A program made the translations under genes and the position numbers. DNA of 64,000 bases from Carettochelys insculpta (taxonomy: Eukaryota; Chordata; Testudines; Carettochelyidae), in the NCBI RefSeq assembly GCF_033958435.1, contig NC_134138.1, positions 184,423,298-184,487,297 of the forward strand, written 5' to 3'. The notes under the pieces are model-generated. The model worked only from the letters and a program-made list of their open reading frames with translations. It was not told the origin of the DNA and did not search any database. This document shows positions 46,426-57,831 of the stretch, piece by piece (within the stretch, counting starts at the first letter, position 1; every line of letters begins with the position of its first letter).

Positions 46426-49233
46426 ATTATTAAATTAAATCAACATTTCCCAGTAAAAACCATTCTTCTAGCTTAATTTTCTTACAGTTGACATGTTTCC
46501 TACCATCTCCATGTATAAGTCAGATAACGTCCAAGGGTGTTCTGAGGCTTAACTGATTAATGTGTATGAACTCTACAGAGATCAGAGGTTGTGTGAAGAA
46601 CAAAGAACTGCATTTTTAAAATCTGAATTTTATTTTTGTCGTTAGGATGCCTCCAAGTTTAGGGTGATTCAGAGTTTAAAGTTGTACCAAATAAGTCCAA
46701 GCCAAGTTCAAAGAAAATATCTGTAACCATTTGAAACATGACAAATTCTTAATAACAATGTAACATAAGACCATGCTTTATGGCATACCCCCAATGGGGT
46801 AAAATTAAGGTTAAACTTTCAACCTCAATTCTACTTTTCCTATATCCTTCAGAGTGCTTGATTTCAACCTTTATGTTGTACAACGCTAGTTTTTAACACG
46901 GGAAACACATAGTAGAGTCCTGAATGGGCTTTGCTCTTTCTATCTCATTTTGCCAGTTATGATCCTTAGTTGCATGGGTTATAAAAATCGGTTGCAACTC
47001 TCATTGATGCAAGAATCTAGAAGTTAACATTTGTGACAGACATGACTACTGTGTTCTTAGTCAGGGACACATCTAAGCAGATTTGCACTTGGGTAGATTA
47101 GCTGTACTCTCCCCCATCCTATAAAAATGTACTTATTCCCATCTCAAAGGCCTATGGAGCCAAGGAAACAAATAGCAGGAAGCTAGCATTCCCTTCTTAA
47201 ATATATTAATGTGGTGAAGTTTGACACTGGAAGACAGGTGTTCAGAGATTAAGTTTAATTTTGTTCCTGAAAAAAAGTCAATGGATTTTCCTTTTTAATA
47301 TAGCATGGTAGTTATAATGTAATACCATTCATTTGACCAATTTAGACCACAGATTCTATATATTCTTAACCATTAAAATGAGAAATGTTTCACAAGTCAT
47401 AAAAGGAAAACAATTCCATAAATTATATAATTGCTTTAGTTTACATTACCCACGTGCATGTCTATAATGTACATCTCTCTCTCTCTAGTGTTTGCTCAAA
47501 GAACCTCAAATACAATATAAATTCCTGTGTCAAAATGACACAATTATTTTTACTAATCCATTGAGAATGGCAGAAGCTGAAACATTTGAACTGAGTCAGT
47601 CTTATAATAATCTTACAGTTCATTCAAGCAGGTACAGAAGTGTTATGTAAATTTCAACCAACTTTTTTATGCACGAGTACACCATATTAATATTCCTTGT
47701 GCATAAAATGTATTCCTTTAACAGTCACTACCAGCTCACCATAGCTAGATATCATGACAACTGTGAATATTACAAGTGGAACATATTTTCCTAAGTACTT
47801 TAGTTATAAGGTCAATAATCCTAAAGGAAGACTTGACTTTAACTCATACAACAAATATAATCAAAAGCAGCACTAAAATGTCCCACAAAAACTGCTATAT
47901 ACACAGATGGCCGGGGAGCTATTCTTGTATTTACCTATATATCGATGATTTTTTTCCAAGACTGATTGGAAAGCTCTTTCACAAGAAACTCAAAGAAGTG
48001 TCTGTTTAACTCAGAATTCTCTCTTGATGAAAGGTGTAAATACTAACAGATTTTTCCAGCATGATTTTCTCACTCAGTAGCATACAACACTGCAAAAAAT
48101 GTATGAAGAGTGCTATTCAGATTTTTTATTTCAAAAAACAAAGAAATCTTTACTCAAATCTCTAACCACTATTTATTGTCACAGGCCCTTGTTCAGCATA
48201 GTGTAACAGTAGTCTTCAGAGATGACAGAATGTAGAAGGCAGGCTTTGGGTATTGAATACACAGCAGGCTAATTGACCCAGAAGAAAGATTTTCCTGATG
48301 AGTAAGATTGAGAAAACTAAACACTCTGCACACTTGGGAATTACTGAACTGGCTGGTAGAGAGGAGAACCCCTATGCTTGGTTAGATACTTTGCCCTCCC
48401 AATTCCCTATAAATGGGCCACGCTTCCTACAAAAAATTACTACAGCCACAGGATTAGAAGAAACTCCAGGCACAATACTGCTGGGTAGGAGGACTACACC
48501 AATCTAAATACTAGTTGGTCTGAGTGGAATGATAATGTTTGGCTCACTGAGTTTTACCTTCCCACTGGATGTGCTCCAGAATGGTGCTCGCAGCCAGGGT
48601 AGCCATTTTTGGGGTGCAGAGCCAAGGTCTACCCTAGCTGTAAGCCAGGACTTTCTTATTCATTAGGCCCCTGTTTGTAACAAAGACTAACACAGGATGC
48701 TAGCCTTTCTTTGAGGTTTCACAGCCCAGCATTAGTACCATTCTTTCAGCCACATTCCTACGCCTCACCACCACACCGATTTACCCAAATAACACTCGCA
48801 TAATGCATCCAGGAATGAAATTCACTCCCAGAGCAGAGAAGAGGAAAATTCACCTCCTCAACAAATAAATCCCTATTGAGTCTGCAGATGAAGTGGGAGG
48901 AACAACTTTTTGCAGGCCTCTCTACTGGGCTGAACGTAATCCTTTGGGCCTGATGCATGAGACAGGAGCCAATGAAAACTGGAAAGACCCCAGGGAGTCA
49001 CAGGGGAACTAGGTGCTTGCAATCTCCTTTCCACCTGAGGAGTACCCCTAAGCATGAGCACTCGGTCCAGAGAAAAGGCACCTCAAGAGCCCATAGGAAA
49101 TGTGCTGATTCTTGATTCTGATTGTGTTTTTTTACAACCTGGGCTCCAAAGCAACCATGGGGGGCACTTGGAAGTTCTCTTCACCTGGGTTAAAACCACG
49201 GAATGGAGCTGGTATAAGTTCCCTTTATTCAAA
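46426..49233. other. unassigned sequence
   Basis: This 2.8 kb shows no gene or recent element. A short CT run lies at 47475-47486. Confidence 0.4.
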
Positions 49234-49664
49234 GGTTATTTCCACACTAGAGCAATCTGTTGACAGAAGTCACTGTTGGAACACATGTTCCAACAAAACT
49301 TCTGTCAACAGATTGCGGCCAGACTGCAAAGTGAACCAAAAGAGTAATTCACACTTTTCAACTGCCTAGCTGCTCTATTAGCAAAATGGCCAAGTGGAAG
49401 CACAGCAGACAGGCCTGACCACTATGCTGGAAGCCCTGTCTGTTGACGGAAGGTCCCCCAGAACATCCAGACCAGCTTTCTGTCACGTATCTCTGTCAAC
49501 AGAGGTGTTCTGCCTCATGGAGGAGCAGCAGAATACTGTCAACAAAAAGTGCTGCATTCTACTGATTTACTCTCAATAGAATGGCTTGAGACTGTGGATG
49601 CTCCCTAGGTTTTGTCAAAAAAATGCCAGTTTTGTTAACAAAACCCTCTAGTGCAGACATAGCC
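49234..49664. mobile_element. Harbinger-like MITE, TGTTGACAG type
   Basis: GGTTATTTCCACACTAGAGC at the left pairs with the complement of GGCTATGTCTGCACTAGAGG at the right. AATCTGTTGACAGAAG recurs and self-pairs near both ends. No target duplication is visible (AAA, TTA). Relative of 20101-20542 and of the full Harbinger element. Confidence 0.78.
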
Positions 49665-50636
49665 TTAGGTTTTAAGCTTTAAAGAGGGACTTCCTCTAGG
49701 AAGAGGGAGTGAATATGCCCCTTATTGTACAAGCAAGGGGTAATATATTATCACATATTTGTGCTCAAATATTGGAGTATTTTGAAAATAAATTACACAG
49801 TTTCAACTTCATAAAATTATCTGCATTTACAAATTGAACATTTTTAGCTCCATTTTTATTTGAGTCTTGAACACAAAGTATTAACTTCCCAGAAGAGCAA
49901 AGGTTATTAAGCTAGTTTACAAAATGTGCCATCTCTCACCAAACAGGTCAATAGAAAGTGGAGAATGTCAGCTGAAACAGTGACTTACGGCAATACATGC
50001 TTATGAAAATAAATGGGTTTATGTGTTTTATATTCCTGTGCGGTATTTGAGATAAAATTATAATCTCCAAACAGAAAAGCCCATGGGCCTGCCTCATTCT
50101 ATGTGCAGTCATTTGCATATGTGCAAAGTGGATATAAAACACTCTCATCCCAGATATTATTTTGTATCCAATTTGCTTAGGGGTAAATGACTAAAATGCA
50201 GGCAAGAATCAGGCCTCTGAAGGCTTAAATCAGCACTGGGCCTGATTTTTCTCTCATCTTGCACTGATGCAACTGAGCAGCCAACATCTCTGTGAGACAG
50301 ATACAATAATGCCCGTTGAATGTGGCAGGAGTTACTTACATCTTCTATGCCAACAGCTACACATGAGCTAGGGGAGTGAGTCCCCTGTTCATATACAGAT
50401 GCTTGCCCTATGGAGATAGCGCATAGTATACATTACTGCCTAGCCACAGTAGCACTCGCAATGGCAGCAGAGAGGTGTCTACTTTATACAGCTCAGACGT
50501 GCCTTCCCTGCCATCACCGGTGATACACTGCTCTTTAAACTTGTGCTAGCTAGCATCAATACATGCACCCAAATGGGGATACCACACACCTCGCTTGTAC
50601 ATATGGGAGGGAGGGGGAATATATCCCCCACACACG
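49665..50636. other. unassigned sequence
   Basis: Nothing recognised. Confidence 0.4.
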
Positions 50637-50651
50637 TATTTCAGTGGTGAC

Positions 50652-50872
50652 AAGTATGGAGAGGTAGCCATGTTAGTCTGTATCGTCAAGGACAACAAGA
50701 AGTCCCATGGCACCTTATAGACCAACAGATATTTTGGAGCATAAGCTTTTGTGGGCAAAGACCCGCTTCATCAGATGCATCAGGTGCATCTGATGAAGCA
50801 GGTCTTTGCCCACAAAAGCTTATGCTCCAAAATATCTGTTAGTCTATAAGGTGCCACAAGACTTCTTGTTGT
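50652..50872. repeat. foldback repeat flanked by a long imperfect direct repeat
   Basis: The minus half (50655-50765) ends GTAGCCATGTTAGTCTGTATC, the complement of the usual 3' end of the family. The plus half (50766-50872) carries GCTCCAAAATATCTGTTAGTC. Arms from ACAACAAGAAGT to ACTTCTTGTTGT are nearly perfect. GTATTTCAGTGGTGA before and GTATCTCAGTGGCGT after match at 13 of 15, which may be a retroposition-type target duplication. Confidence 0.75.
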
Positions 50873-50885
50873 ATCTCAGTGGCGT

Positions 50886-51466
50886 CATTCTTGACTTACA
50901 TAGCTAAGAACTACAGAAGAATCAGATTTAATATATCTCTTCATTCACCTAACTTTTCTTCTTCCTTGCTACTTCCCGCTTCCCCTTGTCAAGTGTTAAG
51001 TTGCATGTATCTAAAAACACTCCAATACATCATCCCCTTTTTACTGCCATCTTCGAAAACTCCTGATCATATTCCAGGTTGTCAAGCAGACTGGGCTCCC
51101 TGAGGTCCACTGATATAATGTACCATACACCTTATACAGCTGTTGCAAGCACTCCACTGGGTATGCCCTATCAATGCAGACTATGTGACCTTAATTTGTC
51201 CTCATTTAGGTCCCTATCATGAAGAGTCTTACTGTATGACTATCTCAACATCGTCATTCTGATGGCGGGAAGCATACTGATTTCCTTTCTTGCAGCAGTC
51301 CAAGTCTCTTTTGTGCATGCAAGTGGGTGGAATTACAAGTTTGAATGCTCTACCCTTTAACTGAATTGACATTTTTGCCACAGAGAAGTGGGATCAGCTT
51401 CCTCTATTTGCACCACTCAGCTGAAGTATAATGCCATCACTCAGAGCTGAAGTATAATGTCATCAC
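50886..51466. other. unassigned sequence
   Basis: It may include the decayed 3' part of the adjacent minus-strand LINE. A short direct repeat, CTGAAGTATAATGYCATCACTC, occurs twice at 51420-51469. Confidence 0.35.
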
Positions 51467-54013
51467 TCAGTAAAGTACTATTATCAGACATTGCCCCAGG
51501 TATTTCATTTTTTTCACTAAGTTCTCTACCTGTGACTTTTTATGGCGAATCTTCCTTTCTCCATTATCATAGCCTGTTTCACCAGTGTTCACCCTAATCA
51601 CGGCCCACTCCAAGCTAGGTTGGCATTTTTCGAAGTTGACTTGCAGGATCTCAGACCCTTTCATATATATCACTAGGTCACCATCAAAAAGCAAGTTCCA
51701 GGGTGGCTCCCTTCCTATATTCTAATTTACCACATCTGGGACAAACTACATACAAAAAGAGGCTCATTGTTGACTCCTGGTGCAAGCCAATATTTCCTGG
51801 AAATTTCCAAACATATGATAGTCAAAACTGCTTTAAAACTAGTCACCCCATCTTACCTATCCTGGCTAAGACGTGGTCTACACTCGGGGGAAACAAATCA
51901 ATTTAAGACATGCAACTCCAGCTACATGAATTGCATAGCTGGAGTCTACATATCCTAAATCGATTTTGCCTGCCATCCCCACAGGGGGAGATCAATGGGA
52001 GAAACTCTCCATCAACTTCCCTTAATCCTCACAATGGCAAGGAGAACCAGGGATAACAGTGGGTCCCTGAGGGTTCAGTTTAGTGCAGCCCCACTAGCAC
52101 ACTAAAGCTAACTCTGGAAGACAGACCACCACCTCATCCATCATCCAGTAAGTCTAGATGTACCCTCAGATCCTTCTGGTGCACCTCTCTGTTGTAAACT
52201 TCACAAAACTAGTTTTCTTGGTGCACAATCTATTGCCTTCTCCAGGTCTACAAAGGCTATACCCATTTGTGGTCTCTCTTCTCTGAACTTGAGGATTTAT
52301 AGAGCAATCACTGAATCAGTTAGGCACCTTCTCAGCATGAATCCACACTGCCTCTTTCAAATTCCAACCATTCCACATCGGTGCTTTTCTTTAATCTTTT
52401 CACCCATACTTTCAAAGCACGTAACATCCGCTTAATCATCACAGAATGTAACACTGCCCATGTGTTTAAAAATAGGCACCCTAAAAGCTTATTTAGCATT
52501 CCTCTGGTTTATTTACCATTCATCATGAATATCTCTGAAGAAACTTGTAAAATACTTGATGGTTTCATCCCCCACTGATGTCGCTGCATCAAATGGTGCT
52601 ACCTCTGGCCCACATGCTTTCTCCTTTTTCATTTTCCTCAGCCTCTCAGCAACCTCTTCTTCCTATATGCCATGTATCACCAGCATGGTGTATGTGTTCT
52701 TAACTCCTCCCTTCGGTTTGCCTCATTTATCACTCTTTCAAAATAATCACACTAAACTTTGTTGATAGATTCACTGTTCGGTTGCAATGAACATATTCAC
52801 TTCTAATGCAAGAAAACTTTACTCACATGCCTTGACACTTTCTCCCTCACCTTGGCAAGTTTATAGATTGTCTTCTTTCCCTTACCTCCTTCTGCTTGAT
52901 TATATAGCTCAGCATAGCATACACTTTTAGATGTTGCAACACTTGTTTTGGCCTCTTTTTGCCCTCATGTGCACAATTATATCACTGCTCAAGCCACTGG
53001 CCTTTTTTTTTTTACGGTTACTTCCCACCTGCCACCTACGATGGTTTCTTTAAATTGATGATCCCATCACCAAGTCTCATTCTTATCACTCATTCCCACC
53101 CATTTAGCATTGGTGTCAATGACTGTGAGACTTAAACGTTTACTTTAGTTTGAATCATTAGTCCTCCACACATCCTCGTGGATAGCCAGGAAATCTATGC
53201 ATTACTCCTGCTTTCTAGGTATATTTAATTTTCTAGTAGCTAGGCTTCTCCATTGCTCCGGAGTTCTGTGCTCTCAAGGTCTGTGCTTTCTGAATTCCAT
53301 AAAGAGAAGTCTGTGTTGTCCCACAATGCAGTCACCAAATATTTACCTTACAATTTACTATTCATGCTCTCGTTATTAAAAGTAATCAGTCTGGGACTTG
53401 TGTTCTCCCACTGGCATAGGTTAGAAGATGGTTTTCCCTCTTCCAATAGCATTATTAGTATGTGTGATCACCAAAGTCCAGTGCCAGACAAATTTCTAGG
53501 ACTGTTCCCCCTCAGAGTTTCTGGGTTCAATGCCATGTCCTCCATGGACTGTTTCTCTTCAGGCTTTGCAATTCTAACGTGTGCAGTTAGATCTGTTCTG
53601 ATAATTATCCTCTTGCTGGAGAAGATAACATTTCCCATCAGACAGAGCATCTCAGCAAGAAGTTTCTGTTTTATTTTTGATCCACTCCTAACTATGGTAC
53701 ATAAATACTTATCATATGGATAGTTACCTCTTCACACTACAGTTTAACACACAAGTCAGTCCCAGCTGCTAGTAACCTCCCTCACATTTTTTCTATAGTC
53801 TCACCCAGAATAATGCCAATACTGTATTGAAAGGTTGAACTCCCTGAATAGTATATTTTGAAACCCTTCATCAGCATCTTAGCTTTGGAACTGTTCCATG
53901 TGGTCTTATGTACATACATCTGACACATTTATTCTTCTCCTCTTTAAATCTTCACATAGCTTCAAACTGCTTTCAAATAACATTCCTATATTCCAACTTG
54001 CACGTCTCGGCTC
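51467..54013 (-). pseudogene. RTE-like LINE: decayed endonuclease and reverse transcriptase ORF
   Basis: Read on minus, the protein order of an RTE-type non-LTR retrotransposon can be followed through several frames. At the N-terminus SWNIGMLFESSLKLCEDLKR (about 54005-53950) corresponds to the start of the AP endonuclease. DLTAHVRIAK (53561-53592) sits where GDLNAHVG is expected. Text near 53400-53440 matches the SQIDYI segment. A linker has KLAKVREKVSRHVSK-like text (52830-52875). The RT follows: GFM-x-RR-x-LTDS (52330-52345), FVDLEKAIDCAPRK (52211-52256), GLHQESTMSLFLYVV, and LLFDGDLV (51671-51691) at the FADD box, whose first Asp is lost. KYLG (near 51490-51510) ends it. Many stops and shifts show an old dead copy. 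A MITE splits the RT at 51868-52167. The clade call is moderate. Confidence 0.78.
51868..52167. mobile_element. Harbinger-like MITE inserted in the LINE
   Basis: GACGTGGTCTACACTCGGGG at the left and the complement of AGGGTACATCTAGACTTAC at the right are degenerate shared termini. A sub-terminal hairpin pairs TGCAACTCCAGCTACATG with CATAGCTGGAGTCTAC. It falls between the reverse transcriptase blocks with DLEKA and GLHQ, so it postdates the LINE. Ends are good to a few bases. Confidence 0.68.
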
Positions 54014-55356
54014 AGTCATCTTTTTCACTCACTTCTTTATCGTTAGCTGCCAGTTGCGCAGTTACAACAGTCAGGCAAGGCTGTTGTACATTGCTTGCGG
54101 GATATGCCTTTGCCCTCTGGGGTACACTTGACATGGACATCAGTTCAGATGATCATATTTACTGGATGAGCTTTACAGGTCAGCTGTTCAGGCCTGACAC
54201 CTCTGTTTTAAAATCAGAGTTTTCCTTCTCCTGGATGAGCATCCGACCAGGGCTGATGAGTTCTACATGCCCCAGCAGGACTTATTTTAAAACAGTTTTT
54301 ATTCACCTTGACATTCTCATCATAGGACTTACATGGCATTTTGCAGAGGTGCCACTACCACCAGCTATTTCACTACATCCTGGTGAGAGATATTGCCAGT
54401 TGCTTCGTGACTGTTCATCATATGGTCACAGCTGTACTGCATATATGCAGGACACTCCCCTAATCTATCACCTGCCCATTTTACGAAGGTTGGTCACCCC
54501 TACATAGTTTTTCATTACATAACTGATTTGCAAACATAATATTGGGTAAAACCCAGTAAAACCCCATATTGGGTATTCTGCTGTGAGGCTTTGTTATTTG
54601 ATATCTGAGTTTTTATTTAAACTTTGTTTGCTAAACACAGAGCTGTGTTATTATGACAAAGGGGAAAAAACAATAGTCAAGATTAAAGATGAGCTGAATG
54701 TATTCTGTAAATGCTTCGTAGTGATCTGCCGAAGACATATGGCTAGGGCTTTAAAAACCTGCTTTATTTAAAGCTCCTAACCACTGTAGCACACATATAT
54801 AAGAAGCACAGTGCATCACCATGCTTTTTAGAGGTACATATCCAGTGTAGGCAGGTAGAGTGCATCCTAGCAATTGTTTCCATGGGTCAATAACAATCCA
54901 ACAAAGCAAAAATGCATTAAGTGGTTTGTGCATTATGGTTGATTACATTAAAAACAAACTGCATGTACTTAAACTTTAACTAGCTGCTGTCTTTTTGCCA
55001 GAAAGAAAAGAGATTACAAAATTATTTAAACTTATTCTATATGTATGAACCCTATAAACAAATGAATTCCCATTTGCCAACTTCCTAAGTCGAGAGAATT
55101 TGGATTCAGTTACTAGTTATAGAGGGAGCCTCCAGAGAAAAGTTAAATGATGCAGGAAGTAATGGTGAATCAGTTCTGATCTAATACCACAATATGGGTC
55201 TAAATTAGTCTATGCTGTTCAAATTGTCAATTTTTAATCAAATTCAGTGAACATATACTCTAGTTGAACTTACCACCTCACCATGAAAAATGAAATGTTA
55301 GCCAGGCTTAAAGTTAGCTAAGTCAAATATAGGGCCACATTACATTGCAGGACAGT
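54014..55356. other. unassigned sequence
   Basis: 54014-54200 may be decayed upstream LINE sequence. The long plus-strand frame at 53908-54507 is mostly antisense to it. The rest is unrecognised. Confidence 0.35.
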
Positions 55357-55364
55357 TCAAAGCA
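55357..55364. other. TCAAAGCA target-site duplication, left copy
   Basis: The 8-mer is repeated exactly at 56319-56326. The next base (G) also matches, giving 9 identical bases. Confidence 0.65.
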
Positions 55365-56318
55365 GGCCCTAGGGTCACCAGGTGTCTGGTTTCTGACCCG
55401 AACACCTGGTCAAAAGGGACCCTGGCAGCTCCAGCCAGCTTACTGACCAGAAGATTAGCAGGCTGGTCAGCAGTGCTACAGTGCTGAGGCTGGCTAGTAT
55501 CATTCTGTCCTGGATCTGTGCTGCTCCTCAGAAGTGGCCAGCAAGTCTGGCTCCTAGGGGAATCAGAGGGGTCCATGGTCAGCCCTTGCCCCAAGGACTG
55601 GCTCTGTGCTCTCATGGGCCAGGAAGCACATGTGAAAGCAGTGCAAGGATCCTCCTTCCCTCCCCTCCCACTACATAGAATCCCGACCTGCTGGCCACTT
55701 CCAGGGAGAAGCATAGAGCCAGGAATGGAAGGGAGCCTGCCTTAGCCCCTCTCTGCCATTGATCAGGAGCCAGCCAAGGTAAATCTATGCCTCAACCCCC
55801 AAACTCCTACCCCAATTTTGAGACTGTCCCCAATCCTGGAGCTCCCTTCTCTGCCTCAAATGCCTAAACCCCAGCCTATCTTCAAAGCCTGCATCCGCAG
55901 CTGGAAATCTCACTCCCTCACCCTAATCCCCTGCCTCAACCTGCAGCCTCCTCCTGCACTCCAAATCTCTCAGCCCTGGCCCCAACCCCAAGCTGGCTTC
56001 CCCAGCCAGAGCTCACACCATCTCCCACACCTCAACCTCCTGCCCCAGCCTGGAGCCCCTCTGGAATCCTAAGACCCTCATTTCTGGCCCTGCCTTAGAC
56101 TTTGCACCCCTAGGTAGAGGTCTCACCCCTTACTACATTCCAACCACCTCACCCAGCCCACTGAAACTGAGTGAAGGTGTGGGAGAGCAAGCCATTGAGG
56201 TGGACTGTAGTGAGAAGGGGGGTGGGACTTCAGGGAAGAAGCAGGGCAAGGGACACAACCTCAGGGAATGGAGGAGCTAGGATGTTTGGTGTGGCATGAC
56301 TCAGAAAGCTGGCTACCG
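55365..56318. mobile_element. candidate non-autonomous hAT element
   Basis: The 954 bp block starts with CCTAGGGTCACCAGGTGTCTGG-like text and ends CAGAAAGCTGGCTACC. The ends, AGGGTCACC and GGTAGCC, are weak inverted repeats of the AGGGTTGCC type known from hAT elements. An exact 8-bp (9-bp) direct repeat flanks it. The inner part is C-rich with repeated CCTCAACC, CAGCCTGGAGCCCC and CTCCTGCACTCC words. No transposase frame is visible. The left inverted repeat begins about five bases inside the duplication, so the exact ends are open. Confidence 0.6.
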
Positions 56319-56326
56319 TCAAAGCA

Positions 56327-57818
56327 GCTGAAGTGCCCAGCTGAATCTGGACCTCCACATTCAATTAAGCTGGTGAGAGTTATGTCATTCATGTCACCTC
56401 AAGCATGTCTGGGCCTCACATATGCCATCACATCCCCAAATGCTTTTCATGTCTTGATCCTCGTATCTGTTTAGTAAAAGTCTAAAGTTATTGCAGCCTG
56501 ATTCCTGTGGAAATTCCAATGTGGATATTACACGTATGACCGACATCAAGAAATCCATCTACACTTTCAGCTGGGTAAATTATTATTCATGGCTCCTAAA
56601 ATGGAGGCATATTACTGCTGGTACATCCACCATAAAGGTGCTTACATTTGAGTAGCAGAGAAGGTATCCCTAGAAATTCAATAGGGATCTAGGATCCTAC
56701 ATGATTAAAGGAACAGAGGACTCAGAATTAACAGACCTTAAAAACATAAGACCAAGCCATGCTGAAAACCTCCTGACCATTGGCCTACATTCAAACACTA
56801 CAGGATCAATTTTTATTTTAAAGTGAACAGGCTTTCATTGTAAAGGTCTTACTGTGAGGAAATCAGTTCCCTTAACATTCATCTCAGTCTTTCCCTACTC
56901 CCTTAAAAAAACATCACCAAAACAATTAAAAACTCATTAATTAAAGGCCAAGGTTTTTTTTTGGGGGGGAGGGGGCATCTAATTGTTATTCTTGTTTCCT
57001 CTTTAAGCCTTCCCCTTCTATAGCTGATTTCTCAGACTTTAACCAGTATGTTTGTTTTATTGTGACATTTTCCTGAGTGAGTTGATGGTGATGGCTTTAC
57101 AAAGTAACTATTTGGTTGGATGATGTCCTCGGGTCCCTCTGCAGATGGATAGCCCCACCACATGTTAAATATGAGCCCAACCATCCCCATCTACCCCTTC
57201 CTCCAGAATCTGTGTGGCTCATATCCCCACTGTAAAACAGAGCAAAAACATAATACAGCCAGAAGCTCTCTTACACTTCCATGACCCCATTTCACAGAAG
57301 GGAAGAGGAGCTCCAGCAAGAAGCTTAAGAAAGCCTGCCTCTGAAGCTAAGGGAGCTCTGTGACATGAGGAGATGCAGAACTAGCCCTGGCCAGCTGTTA
57401 ATCCCCCCAGAATGCCTACTGGAACAGGCTGCACTGGGCAATGAGGCATCACTCACCCCTCCTGTCCCTGGCAGAACCACTGGGGGAAAGATTCTACAAG
57501 CTACTTTAGGTATTCTAAAGGAAGAAAGTAAATGATACTTAAGAAAAATGGCAATGGCCCCAATATGCAGAAGTTTTATTTCATAGACTTGGGTTTCATT
57601 ATTTATTGAAGAGTCAGTTCAATAATGCCACAAGACCAGGACAGTAACTCTCTTCCAAAGAAAACCCATGAAAGCATTTGTACAACAGAGTAAGTACAGC
57701 ATCCCTATCTTGTGTTACTACTGACTTTTATTTTCTAGGACCTTATTAATGAATTAATTATCTGCTTGTTGGACAGGAATTTTCTGAGTCGTGACACCGG
57801 GATGAGGAGTATGGTATT
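56327..57818. other. unassigned sequence
   Basis: Nothing recognised. A G-run (GGGGGGGAGGGGG-like) lies near 56960-56975. Confidence 0.4.
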
Positions 57819-57831
57819 AAAAAAAAAAAAA
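57819..57831. repeat. poly-A run
   Basis: Thirteen consecutive A. Confidence 0.95.

Noticed and set aside
53253..54507. Long plus-strand open frames of 156 and 199 codons
   Set aside because: They are antisense to the decayed LINE endonuclease region and have no protein-like motifs, while the minus strand does.
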